The notes under the pieces were generated by a model. The model did not search any database. It was not told the origin of the DNA and saw only the letters and a list, made by a program, of their open reading frames with translations. A DNA stretch of 64,000 nucleotides from Curtobacterium sp. MMLR14_010 (GTDB lineage: Bacteria; Actinomycetota; Actinomycetes; Actinomycetales; Microbacteriaceae), in contig NZ_MJGV01000002.1 in the NCBI RefSeq assembly GCF_001865015.1, forward strand, positions 99,475 through 163,474, written 5' to 3'. Of this stretch, positions 43,001 to 50,845 are shown in pieces (the stretch's first letter is position 1; every line of letters begins with the position of its first letter). The position numbers and the translations under genes were made by a program.

Positions 43001-43894
43001 TCAGGAGTACCGGTAGAAGCCCTCCCCGGACTCCACGCCGTACTTCCCCTGGTCCAGGTAGTTCGTCTGCAGGTACGCGGCCCACAGCCGTGAGCCTTCG
43101 TCATCGCTCGCGGACGAGATGGCGTGGACCGTCCGGAGGCCGACGACGTCGATGATCTGGAACGGTCCCATCGGGGCCCCGGTCCCGATGCGCCAGGTCG
43201 CGTCGACCGTCTCCGGTTCGGCGACCCCGCGCAGGACGAGCTGCGCGGCAGCGCCCAGGAGCGGGACGAGGAGCGAGTTCAGGACGTACCCGGGCTGCTC
43301 CTTGCGGACGGGGATGGGGACCATGCCGATCTCGGTCGCGAACGCGAGGACCCGGTCGAACACGGCGGGGTCGGTGCGTGGGCTGCCCATCACCTCGGCG
43401 GTGTTCTGCCGCCAGATGTGGTTCGCGAAGTGCAGCGCGAGGAACCGGTCCGGCCGACCGGTGGCGTCGGCGAGCTGGCTCGGGAGCAGCGTGGAGGAGT
43501 TCGTCGCGAACACGGTCGTCTCCGGGGCCGTCGCGCCGAGCTCCGCGTAGATGCGTTCCTTGAGTGCGAGGACCTCGGGGACCGCCTCGATGACGAGGTC
43601 GGCGTCCGCCGCGCACGTCGCCAGGTCGGTGGTGAGGGTGATCCGGGCGAGCCCGGCATCGGCCGCGTCGCGCTGGTCCTCGCCCAGGTCGGCGAGGTAC
43701 TGCGCGCGGATCGTCTGCAGCCGGGTGCGCGCGGCCTCGAGCGCCTGGTCGTCGACGTCGTACGCGATGACCGGGATGCCGTGCACGGCGACCTGGAACG
43801 CGATCTGCGCGCCGAGGACACCGGCACCGACGACGGTGACGTGGGAGAAGGTGGTGCCGTGAGGGAACGTGGTGCCGTGAGGGAACGTGGTCAT
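43001..43894 (-). CDS. 3-hydroxyacyl-CoA dehydrogenase
   Basis: 297-aa NAD-dependent enzyme oxidising L-3-hydroxyacyl-CoA, or a related short-chain acid in degradation pathways. The Rossmann loop is VVGAGVLGAQIAFQVAVHGI, followed by the acidic residue in AYDVD; the catalytic region is ALHFANHIW (HFxN...) with VIEAVPE before it, and the C-terminal dimer domain contains PGYVLNSLLVPLL and GPFQIIDVVGL. The N terminus carries TTFPHG repeats (MTTFPHGTTFPHGTTFSH) from a 21-bp DNA duplication. ATG at 43894, overlapping the LtrA stop by 4 bp. Confidence 0.9.
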   Translation of the reverse strand: MTTFPHGTTFPHGTTFSHVTVVGAGVLGAQIAFQVAVHGIPVIAYDVDDQALEAARTRLQTIRAQYLADLGEDQRDAADAGLARITLTTDLATCAADADLVIEAVPEVLALKERIYAELGATAPETTVFATNSSTLLPSQLADATGRPDRFLALHFANHIWRQNTAEVMGSPRTDPAVFDRVLAFATEIGMVPIPVRKEQPGYVLNSLLVPLLGAAAQLVLRGVAEPETVDATWRIGTGAPMGPFQIIDVVGLRTVHAISSASDDEGSRLWAAYLQTNYLDQGKYGVESGEGFYRYS

Positions 43895-45060
43895 GGGGTC
43901 CTGCTTCCTGGGAGGGGGACGGTGGCGACTTCCAGCACCACGACGATCGCGGCCACGAGCAGCGCCGTCGCCACGAGCGAGGCTGCCGGCACGGCGATGC
44001 TCGCGACGATCGCGAGGGTGAGGACGACGACGGTCGCGTTCGCGCGGAGCGTGAGCGACGGCCGCAGGGCGAGCGCCCAGACGGCGGCGACGAAGACCGC
44101 GACGGGCACTGCGATGGTGGCGGCGACCGAGGCGTGCGAGAGGTCCGCGTGGCCGGCGTCGGCGCGCACCGCGACCTCGATGCCGGCGGGCAGGGCGGCA
44201 GCGGCGGCGAACACGACGTAGTGCCCGTAGCCGAACAGGAGCGCGCTCGGCAGGCCGTGGATGTGCTCGTGCTGCTCGCGGGAGAAGTAGATCCACCACA
44301 GCCCCGCGACGATGACGAGACCGCCTGCAGCGAGGACCAGGAGCGGCGTCAGGTGCTCGGCGTCGTGCAGCCCGTCGATGACCGCGTTCGTGGAGGCGAC
44401 GAGCCCCTCACCGAGGACGATCAGCGTGAAGAGCGAGTAGCGCTCGGCGATGTGGTGTCGGTGCCACGGGGTCGTCGCGGTGCCGGACTCCGCCCACACC
44501 GGGACGGCCATCTCGAGCAGCACGAAGACCGGCGCCACGAACGGCATGGAGCCGTCGGGCAGGACCAGCATCAGGGCCCACAGCGCCTGCACGACGACGA
44601 TGCCGACGGCGTAGCGGACCGCGTTCGGCCGGTACGCCGGGCTGGACACGGCAGCACGGATCCACTGCGCGACGAGGGCCAGGCGCATCACCACGTAGCC
44701 GATGACGACGACGGTGAAGTCGCCGTCCTGCATCGCCGGACCGACCCCCGCGGCGAGCACGAGCACGCCGGCCATCTGCACGAAGGTCGTGACGCGGTAC
44801 AGCCAGTCGTCGGTGTCGAACGAGGTGGCGAACCACGTGAAGTTGATCCACGCCCACCAGATCGAGAAGAAGACCAGCGCGTACGACAGGACCGCGGCCG
44901 TGACGTGGCCCTCGGCCTCGATCTCGTGCAGGTTCGTCGCGGCGAAGCCCACCGCGACGACGAACACCAGGTCGAACAGCAGCTCGAGCGGACTCGCGGC
45001 GCGGTGGTCCTCCGCGGGGTCGCGGGGTGCCATGCGGCGGAGTCCGGTCAGCGGGGGCAC
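43891..45060 (-). CDS. LtrA-family membrane protein (low temperature requirement A)
   Basis: 389-aa polytopic protein with about eleven hydrophobic segments. The signature RAASPLELLFDLVFVVAVGFAATNLHE begins near residue 20, and HRHHIAERYSLFTLIVLGEGLVAST is the typical mid-protein motif. The family is named from Listeria cold growth; transport or enzymatic activity is unproven. GTG at 45060; the ATG at 45033 (MAPRDP) is a plausible alternative start. It overlaps the dehydrogenase gene, so the two are cotranscribed. Confidence 0.85.
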   Translation of the reverse strand: MPPLTGLRRMAPRDPAEDHRAASPLELLFDLVFVVAVGFAATNLHEIEAEGHVTAAVLSYALVFFSIWWAWINFTWFATSFDTDDWLYRVTTFVQMAGVLVLAAGVGPAMQDGDFTVVVIGYVVMRLALVAQWIRAAVSSPAYRPNAVRYAVGIVVVQALWALMLVLPDGSMPFVAPVFVLLEMAVPVWAESGTATTPWHRHHIAERYSLFTLIVLGEGLVASTNAVIDGLHDAEHLTPLLVLAAGGLVIVAGLWWIYFSREQHEHIHGLPSALLFGYGHYVVFAAAAALPAGIEVAVRADAGHADLSHASVAATIAVPVAVFVAAVWALALRPSLTLRANATVVVLTLAIVASIAVPAASLVATALLVAAIVVVLEVATVPLPGSRTP

Positions 45061-45088
45061 GGGTTCTGCTTACACGGCTGGGACGCGC

Positions 45089-45985
45089 TCAGTAGAAGTT
45101 GTTCGCCTGCGAGTGGCCCCACGCGGCACACGGGGTGCCGTAGGCGGCGGAGATGTACTGCAGCCCCCAGGTCACCTGGGTGGTGGCGTTGGTCTGCCAG
45201 TCGGCTGCGACCGTCGCCATCTTCGACCCGGGCAGGGCCTGCGGGATGCCGGCGGCGCCGCCGTTCGGGTTCACGGCCCGGTAGTCCCAGCCGGACTCCT
45301 TGGTCCACAGGTTGTCCAGGCACTGGAACTGGTCGGCACCCCAGCCGAAGCGCGACGCGGCGAGGGCACTCGCGGTCGCCTTCGCACCGGCGGGCGTGTT
45401 CGCCGCCGCCTGGGCTGCTGCGGCCTTCGCGGCGGCCGCTGCTGCTGCGTCGGCTGCGGCCTTCACGGCTGCGGCGTCAGCCCGGGCCTTGGCGGCGGCG
45501 ACCCGGGCGTCGGCGTCGCGCTTGTCCTGGTCGGCGCTCGCCTGGGCGACGTCCTGCACGGTGTCGACGGTCGACTCGATCCGGTCGCCGAGCGCGCCGC
45601 TGGAGAGCGTCCGGTAGTCGGAGAGTGCGGAGATGCGCCGCTCGAGTGCCGTGGTGTCCGTCTTGTCGTTGGCGTCCGCGACGACCGTGCGCGCGGTGAC
45701 GATGGTCGCCGCCGCCTGGGCCCGGTCGAGGTCGGTGCCGTGCAGCGCCGGCGTCGCGGAGGCGCTGGCGGTCGGGACGCCGAGCGCCTCACCGATGGCC
45801 GGCTGGGTGCCGACGGCGAGGGCGCCCCCCGCGACCGCGAGGACCGCTGCGCCGCTGACGGCGAGGCCACCCCGCTTGTGGAGGGTCCGGCGGAGCCGGC
45901 GGCTCGGGGTGTCCAGCGCCTGACGGCGGGTGGTGGGGGTGGTGCTCGGGCTCGTGCTCGGGGGGAGAGGGTGCTGTCCTGTCAT
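45089..45985 (-). CDS. Secreted lytic transglycosylase-like protein with coiled-coil stalk
   Basis: 298-aa envelope protein. A basic N terminus precedes one hydrophobic segment (GLAVSGAAVLAVAGGALAVG, a signal anchor). A long Ala/Lys/Asp-rich coiled coil covers about residues 85-200 (DKRDADARVAAAKARADAAAVKAAAD). The C-terminal 95 residues, CLDNLWTKESGWDYRAVNPNGGAAGIPQALPGSKM ... WGLQYISAAYGTPCAAWGH, are the lysozyme-like transglycosylase domain with catalytic Glu in KESGW and the conserved GIPQ. Such proteins cut peptidoglycan during growth or division. ATG at 45985. A GTAAC direct repeat upstream suggests MtrA control. Confidence 0.87.
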   Translation of the reverse strand: MTGQHPLPPSTSPSTTPTTRRQALDTPSRRLRRTLHKRGGLAVSGAAVLAVAGGALAVGTQPAIGEALGVPTASASATPALHGTDLDRAQAAATIVTARTVVADANDKTDTTALERRISALSDYRTLSSGALGDRIESTVDTVQDVAQASADQDKRDADARVAAAKARADAAAVKAAADAAAAAAAKAAAAQAAANTPAGAKATASALAASRFGWGADQFQCLDNLWTKESGWDYRAVNPNGGAAGIPQALPGSKMATVAADWQTNATTQVTWGLQYISAAYGTPCAAWGHSQANNFY

Positions 45986-46152
45986 CGTTTCCGGTGGTCA
46001 GGCGGCTCCGTGGGTGCGCGCTGCGTCGTCGCACGGGCACCGGGAGCCGGGGGAGACCGGACGGTGGTGTGGGGCCCGTCCGTCCGCCGGTGCAGGGCCG
46101 TGTGGGGCGGCCGCCGCGGTGGCGAAGCGGCAACGATGACTCGTCACCCTGA

Positions 46153-46165
46153 ACGGACGGTCCGT
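46153..46165. promoter_or_regulatory. Short palindrome upstream of the lytic transglycosylase gene
   Basis: ACGGAC-G-GTCCGT, 6-bp arms around one base, 168 bp upstream of the transglycosylase start in the same promoter region as the GTAAC repeat. Could be an operator or an RNA leader hairpin. Confidence 0.35.
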
Positions 46166-46197
46166 CGCAGGCCCGGTGAAGCCCCCCTCGACGCCTG

Positions 46198-46213
46198 GTA
46201 ACGGTTCGGTAAC
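46198..46213. promoter_or_regulatory. MtrA-box-like direct repeat
   Basis: GTAAC at 46198-46202 and GTAAC at 46209-46213, spaced 11 bp start to start, one helical turn. Actinobacterial MtrA is known to recognise direct repeats of this kind before cell-wall hydrolase genes. It lies upstream of the transglycosylase gene (start 45985) and at the 3' end of the MarR gene. Confidence 0.5.
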
Positions 46214-46220
46214 GGGCGGT

Positions 46221-46682
46221 TCAGCGGTCCGAGCTGGCATTCTCCTGAGCGGTCCGACCCTGCGCCACACGCTCGAGGGCATCGAGGGCCTGGGCGATCG
46301 CAGCGACGTCGTCGGCGGGCAGTTCCTCGATGAGCTCGGCGACCAGTCCGGTGCGTCGGGAGCGGGCCTCCTCGACCGCCGCGATCCCGTCCTCGGTGGC
46401 GCTGACCATGAACGCGCGACCGTCGGTGGGGTCGGCCTCACGAGCGATGAACCCGCGCTGTTCGAGCTCCGTCAGGATGCGGGTCATCGTGGGCTTCGTG
46501 ACGACCTCGATCCGCGACAGGTCGCCGGGACGCAGGGGTCCGTGGGCCTGGATCGTGGCGAGCGCGGAGATGATCCCGTACCCGAGCGAGGCGGAGTCGG
46601 TGCGGGCACGGCGGTTGATCCGTCCGACCGCTCCGGCGAGGCGCGCGGCGACCTCGGTGCGGTCCGTCTGCCGAGTGCTCAT
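46221..46682 (-). CDS. MarR-family transcriptional regulator
   Basis: 153-aa regulator with the winged helix LRPGDLSRIEVVTKPTMTRILTELEQRGFIAREADPTDGRAFMVSATEDG and a C-terminal dimerisation helix. ATG at 46682 (MSTRQTD). It is upstream of the transglycosylase gene on the same strand with a 235-bp gap. No cognate target is evident; it may be autoregulated. Confidence 0.9.
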   Translation of the reverse strand: MSTRQTDRTEVAARLAGAVGRINRRARTDSASLGYGIISALATIQAHGPLRPGDLSRIEVVTKPTMTRILTELEQRGFIAREADPTDGRAFMVSATEDGIAAVEEARSRRTGLVAELIEELPADDVAAIAQALDALERVAQGRTAQENASSDR

Positions 46683-46793
46683 CTGCTGCTCCGGGAGTGC
46701 TCGTCGGGTGGGTTCCCGCGATGCTACCGGGTGGCTGCAGCCTGCTGCTGGGAGTCCTCGGGCGGGGTGTCGGCCGACCACGGGGGACGCACG

Positions 46794-46826
46794 AACCGCC
46801 CGTCTCGGTGGTCGCGACGGGCGGTT
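46794..46826 (-). terminator. Hairpin terminator of the GntR gene
   Basis: AACCGCCCGTC (46794-46804) pairs perfectly with GACGGGCGGTT (46816-46826), 11-nt loop, 39 bp past the stop of the gene ending at 46866. Confidence 0.7.
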
Positions 46827-46865
46827 GCTGTGTGAGTGTTCAGGTACTCGCAGAATTGAAGGTCG

Positions 46866-47516
46866 TCAGCGCTTCTCGCCGGGCAGCTGGTGGATGGCCT
46901 CGGTCGCGAGTTCGGCGGCGACGTTGTCCCCGTTCTCGGTGGCGGCGCGGAGGGCGCGGAAGTCCTCGGTCATCCGGTCCCAGTCGACGAGCTGGTCGAG
47001 GTTCGGCAAGCGCAGCCGGAAGGCCAGACCGTCCATCGTGTCGATGCAGACGCGCTGCAGGTTCGGGTTGCCGCACTCGGCGACGTAGAGCGCGAAGACC
47101 CCGAGGGCGTCGGTGTTCACGGCGGCGACGTCGTGCGACTCGAGCTCGCCGATGGTGCGGTCGAGCGCGGTGAGGATCTTCTTCCGGGACGCCGTCGTGA
47201 GTCGGGGCACCGCGAGCCGGACGACGCCGCCGAAGAGCACGCCGAGGGTCTGCATGGCCTCGATCACCTCGGACGGGTCGGGCGTCGTCACGCGCGTGTA
47301 GCGGTTCGGCGCCATCTCGATCAGGCCGGCGCGGGCGAGCTGGCTCAGGGCCTCGCGGATGGGGGTGCGGGAGACACCGAGCCAGGAGATGAGCTCGTCG
47401 TCGTTGAGGCGCTCTCCCGGTTCGAGCGTGCCGTCCATGATCGCCTCGTGGATCTTCTGACGGACGGTGTCGCGGAGCAGCTGGTGCTCGGTCGGAGCGC
47501 TGGTGGGGACCGGCAT
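46866..47516 (-). CDS. GntR-family transcriptional regulator with FCD domain
   Basis: 216-aa regulator. N-terminal winged helix EHQLLRDTVRQKIHEAIMDGTLEPGERLNDDELISWLGVSRTPIREALSQLARAGLIEMAPNRYTRVT is typical of the FadR subfamily; the C-terminal helical domain is a divergent FCD-like bundle (ALYVAECGNPNLQRVCIDTMDGLAFRLRLPN). ATG at 47516 follows AAGGA. Probably responds to an organic acid. No adjacent transporter or enzyme identifies its regulon. Confidence 0.87.
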   Translation of the reverse strand: MPVPTSAPTEHQLLRDTVRQKIHEAIMDGTLEPGERLNDDELISWLGVSRTPIREALSQLARAGLIEMAPNRYTRVTTPDPSEVIEAMQTLGVLFGGVVRLAVPRLTTASRKKILTALDRTIGELESHDVAAVNTDALGVFALYVAECGNPNLQRVCIDTMDGLAFRLRLPNLDQLVDWDRMTEDFRALRAATENGDNVAAELATEAIHQLPGEKR

Positions 47517-47621
47517 GTCGTTTCCTTCGGGTCGGGTTCGTCCGGTTCGACCAGGGATCTGTACGGACGCATCGGTCACGATACCTGATATGCGAACGGC
47601 GTTGCGCTCGGATCGGGAGTG

Positions 47622-48068
47622 TCAGGTCGTGGTGCGCAGCATCGCCAGCGTCCGCTCGTCCTCGGCTCCGTCCCACCAGCGCTCGAGCACCGCGCGGAAG
47701 GGTGCCGGGTCCGGTGCGACCGCCGCGAACAGGGTCATCGAGGACCGGAGCTTCAGCGCGTCGATCCCTCCCATGAGCGCCTCCACGTTCGACGCCGGTG
47801 CGGTCGCGGCAGCGTCGGTGACCTCGCGGAGCCGGCTGCCCAGCACGGGGTGCGCGAGGTACGCCCTGGCCTCGTCGGGGCCGGTCAGTGCGTACCGTTC
47901 CGCGGTGGCGCTGCGCCCGAGCCCGGCGAGCTGGGGGAACACGAACCACATCCAGTGCGAGGACTTGCGGCCCCGCCGGAGCTCCGCCAGGGCCACCTCG
48001 TGCACGCCGTCCTGCGCCCGCACGAAGCGGTCGAGGTCGAACGGGTCGCGCTCGTCGGCGCCGCTCAC
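47622..48068 (-). CDS. DUF1810-family protein
   Basis: 148-aa soluble protein with the DUF1810 pattern: DPFDLDRFVRAQDGVHEVALAELRRGRKSSHWMWFVFPQLAGLG and ALTGPDEARAYLAHPVLGSRL. The family may have calpastatin-like structure in annotations, but the function is unknown. GTG at 48068 overlaps the stop of the DUF2071 gene by 4 bp; third gene of a tightly coupled trio. Confidence 0.87.
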   Translation of the reverse strand: MSGADERDPFDLDRFVRAQDGVHEVALAELRRGRKSSHWMWFVFPQLAGLGRSATAERYALTGPDEARAYLAHPVLGSRLREVTDAAATAPASNVEALMGGIDALKLRSSMTLFAAVAPDPAPFRAVLERWWDGAEDERTLAMLRTTT

Positions 48069-48910
48069 CGGACCACGTCTCCCCAGCCGTACCGGACCGT
48101 CGTGCCGTCGAGCACGAGCAGCGAGTCCGGTGCGCGGTCGAACAGCCCCGGCAGACCGACGGCGTCGGGCAGGTCGCCCTCGAGCCGCTCGAGCCGGGCC
48201 CGTCGCAGGACGAGCTGCGGGTGGTGGCGCTGCCAGAACACCGTCTGCGCGAGGAGCGTCGCGTGGATGCCCGCTCGTGTGGTGAGCTCGGCGGCCAGGG
48301 GCGAGTCGTCGACCTCCCCGGCCACGACCCGGACGGTGGCGGCGGGACGGGGCCGTGCCGAGCCTCCGTCCCGGAGCGGCCGGAGCGGCCGGAGCGACCC
48401 GAGCGACCGGAGCGACCGGAGTGACCGGAGTGACCGGAGCGACCGCAGCGACCCGAACCGGTCCCTCCACCCGTCCGGCTGCCGCACCGAGCGGTACTCC
48501 AGCGTGTCCCCGCGGCGGCGACCACCGGCGCGGGCGAACGTGTACGGCACGCCGAGCAGGGCGTGCGCGGCGACGATCGCCGGCACGTTGTTCGTGTCCA
48601 CCGTCCGGTACACGACCCCGTGCCGGCCGCGGTCGTCCACGGTGAGGACCTCGATCGTCACCTCGGTCATCGACCCGAGCCGACGCGACGGCGGGAACGG
48701 CGGGACGGCGGTCTCGCGGAAGACGTAGGCGGACAGCCCGGCCCAGGCGCTGCCGTCCACGACGTCGGGACGGACCCCGCGGGGGAGCAGCGGTGCGAGG
48801 GCCTCCGGGTCGTGCCGCCAGTGCGCGAAGACGACGTCGTCCCACGCGTGGACGGTCACCGGCCGGTGGAGCAGGGGCTCCGAGGCCCGGTCCCGCGGGG
48901 CGACGATCAC
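48065..48910 (-). CDS. DUF2071-family (YqjF-like) protein with an expanded SLR repeat
   Basis: 281-aa protein; the core HAWDDVVFAHWRHDPEALAPLLPRGVRPDVVDGSAWAGLSAYVF and LLGVPYTFARAG is the DUF2071/YqjF acetoacetate-decarboxylase-like fold. Between residues about 150 and 180 a low-complexity stretch of (G/R)SLR repeats is encoded by nine 9-bp units at 48372-48452, probably a surface loop that grew by slippage. GTG at 48910 overlaps the stop of the DoxX-like gene. Enzymatic role unknown. Confidence 0.82.
   Translation of the reverse strand: MIVAPRDRASEPLLHRPVTVHAWDDVVFAHWRHDPEALAPLLPRGVRPDVVDGSAWAGLSAYVFRETAVPPFPPSRRLGSMTEVTIEVLTVDDRGRHGVVYRTVDTNNVPAIVAAHALLGVPYTFARAGGRRRGDTLEYRSVRQPDGWRDRFGSLRSLRSLRSLRSLRSLGSLRPLRPLRDGGSARPRPAATVRVVAGEVDDSPLAAELTTRAGIHATLLAQTVFWQRHHPQLVLRRARLERLEGDLPDAVGLPGLFDRAPDSLLVLDGTTVRYGWGDVVR
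48372..48452. repeat. Nine 9-bp tandem repeats inside the DUF2071 gene
   Basis: CGGAGCGAC-type units in unbroken 9-bp register (variants CGGAGCGGC, CGGAGTGAC, CCGAGCGAC). The length is a multiple of three, so copy changes keep the frame and only alter the SLR loop length. Confidence 0.85.
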
Positions 48911-49308
48911 CGGCGGGGTGCGTGCCGGCCGACGCGCAGGGCCCAGGCGACGAGCGGGGCCTGCAGGGGCAGCCGGACGACGGCGACGAGCCGCGAGGCC
49001 CTGGTCGAACGGGGGCTGTCGAGCAGGTCGCGCGCCATCTTCACGTTGGCGGGGAAGACCGCGACGAAGAGCGCGGCGGCGGCGAGCCCGGCGGCTCGTC
49101 GGGTGGCGGGCACGGCGAGGCAGGCGGCGATGCCGAGCTCGGCGATGCCGGACGCCAGGGTCGTCGTGCGCGGCGGCAGACCGGCCGGCACGATGCGGTC
49201 GTAGCCGCGCGGGCGGAGGAAGTGCGTGGCACCGGCGCCGCCCAGCAGGACGGCGAGCACGGCCGCCGTCCTGGAGGCGCGCCTGGCGCGGTCGGAGCGT
49301 CGTCCCAT
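48907..49308 (-). CDS. DoxX-like membrane protein
   Basis: 133-aa protein with four short hydrophobic helices (AAVLAVLLGGAGATHFL, TTLASGIAELGIAACLAV, AAGLAAAALFVAVFPANV, LVAVVRLPLQAPLVAWAL). The pattern HFLRP...A.ELGIAACL...FPANVKMARD is that of DoxX/DUF-type small membrane proteins. ATG at 49308 or 49317. Its stop overlaps the DUF2071 start (GTGA), and DUF2071 overlaps DUF1810, so the three are translated as a unit. Confidence 0.8.
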   Translation of the reverse strand: MGRRSDRARRASRTAAVLAVLLGGAGATHFLRPRGYDRIVPAGLPPRTTTLASGIAELGIAACLAVPATRRAAGLAAAALFVAVFPANVKMARDLLDSPRSTRASRLVAVVRLPLQAPLVAWALRVGRHAPRR

Positions 49309-49390
49309 GGCGCCCATCGTGGCCCTCGGAGCCCGGAGGCACCACAGGATGCTGTCAGCCGCCGGACCCGGCACCGGACCCGCAGCCGGC

Positions 49391-50791
49391 TCAGGTCAGC
49401 GCGGTGGCGACCAGGTCGAGCAGGACCGTGGCGACCTCGGCCTTCGTGCCGGAGGCCTCCCGCACCACCGCGCCGCCGGGCACCAGGACCTCGACCTGGT
49501 TCTCCTCGCGCTCGAAGCCCGCCGACCAGCCGACGTGGTTCACCACGAGCAGGTCCGCCGGCTTCCTGGCGATCTTTGCGCGGCCGAGCTCGATGCGGGC
49601 GTCCCGGTCGGGTTCGGTCTCGGCGGCGAACCCCACGATGACCTGCCCCGCACGGCGGTTCGCCACGAGGTCGGCGAGCACGTCCGGGTTCCGCACCAGC
49701 TCGAGCGTCATGCGCTCGCCCTGCGCGTCCTTCTTGAGCTTCTCCTGGAGCACCTCGGCGGGGCGGTAGTCGGCGACCGCTGCGGTCATCACGACGACGT
49801 CGGCCTCGGCGGCTGCGGCGTGCACGGCCTCGGCGAGCTCGAGCGCGGAGCCGACGGGCACGATCCGGGCGTCGAGGCCGGCGGTCAGGCCCGCGTCGAC
49901 GTTCGCGGACACCAGGGTGACCGTCGCGCCCCGGGACGCGGCGTCGGCGGCGATCGCCACGCCCTGTCGGCCGCTCGAGCGGTTGCCGACGAAGCGCACG
50001 GGGTCGAAGGGCTCGCGGGTGCCGCCGGCGCTGACGACGACGTGGACGCCGGCCAGGTCGCCCTGCTCGCCGCGGGCGCCGGTGCCGGCGGGGGAGCCGG
50101 TGCCGGCAGCGGGGGAGCCGGTCCCGGCAGCGGGACCGGTGCCGCTGGTGGTCGCGCTGGTCGCGCTGGTCTCGTCCGCGGTGCCGGCCGGGAGGCTCGG
50201 CTCGCCCCCGGTGGTCCGGTGCGCGTCCGTCGTCTGCGCGAGCACCGCGAGGGCCGCCGCCGCGATGTCCTCAGGCTCCGACATCCGCCCGATGCCGGCG
50301 TCGTCCCCGGTGAGCGCGCCGACGACCGGTCCGACGACGTGCACGCCGCGGTCGCGCAGCGTGGCGAGGTTCGCCCGGGTGGCGGGGTGCTCCCACATCT
50401 GCGGGTGCATCGCGGGGGCGACGACGACGGGCGCCTCGGTCGCGAGCAGGGTCGTGCCGAGCAGGTCCCCGGCGAGTCCCGCAGCCATCCGCGCGAGGGA
50501 GTCCGCGGTGGCGGGGGCGACGACCACCAGGTCCGCCCGACGCCCGAGCGACACGTGGCGCACCTCGGCGACGTCCTCGAACACGCTCGTCGTGACGGGG
50601 TTCCGGCTCAGGGCCTCGAGCGTCGGCAGTCCGACGAAGCGCAGCGCGCCCTCGGTCGGGACCACGTGGACGTCGTGGCCGGCCCTGACGAACTCGCGGA
50701 TCACCTGCACGGCCTTGTACGCCGCGATCCCTCCGGTGATGCCGACGACGATGGTCCTGCGCTGCTCGGGTGATCCGTTCACGACGGTCAC
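49391..50791 (-). CDS. coaBC: Bifunctional phosphopantothenoylcysteine decarboxylase / phosphopantothenate-cysteine ligase
   Basis: Catalyses two steps of coenzyme A synthesis: joining cysteine to 4'-phosphopantothenate, then decarboxylation. The CoaC half has VVGITGGIAAYKAVQVIREF, the catalytic His in EVRHVSLGRRADLVVVAPATA, and PAMHPQMWEHPAT. The CoaB half has VVSAGGTREPFDPVRFVGNRSSGRQG, MTAAVADYRPA and KLKKD. A 50-residue Thr/Gly/Ala-rich linker with repeated AGTGSP lies between the halves, longer than usual. GTG at 50791 or 50782. About 466 aa. Confidence 0.94.
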   Translation of the reverse strand: MTVVNGSPEQRRTIVVGITGGIAAYKAVQVIREFVRAGHDVHVVPTEGALRFVGLPTLEALSRNPVTTSVFEDVAEVRHVSLGRRADLVVVAPATADSLARMAAGLAGDLLGTTLLATEAPVVVAPAMHPQMWEHPATRANLATLRDRGVHVVGPVVGALTGDDAGIGRMSEPEDIAAAALAVLAQTTDAHRTTGGEPSLPAGTADETSATSATTSGTGPAAGTGSPAAGTGSPAGTGARGEQGDLAGVHVVVSAGGTREPFDPVRFVGNRSSGRQGVAIAADAASRGATVTLVSANVDAGLTAGLDARIVPVGSALELAEAVHAAAAEADVVVMTAAVADYRPAEVLQEKLKKDAQGERMTLELVRNPDVLADLVANRRAGQVIVGFAAETEPDRDARIELGRAKIARKPADLLVVNHVGWSAGFEREENQVEVLVPGGAVVREASGTKAEVATVLLDLVATALT

Positions 50792-50845
50792 GCTACCCGG
50801 ACGGCACCGCCTGGCGGTCGGGCGGCGGGTGGCAGGATCGACCGC

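Noticed and set aside
45986-46197. Possible cyclic-di-AMP (ydaO) riboswitch before the transglycosylase gene
   Set aside because: The conserved GCTAACC and GGGGAAC-type blocks are not visible in the leader.
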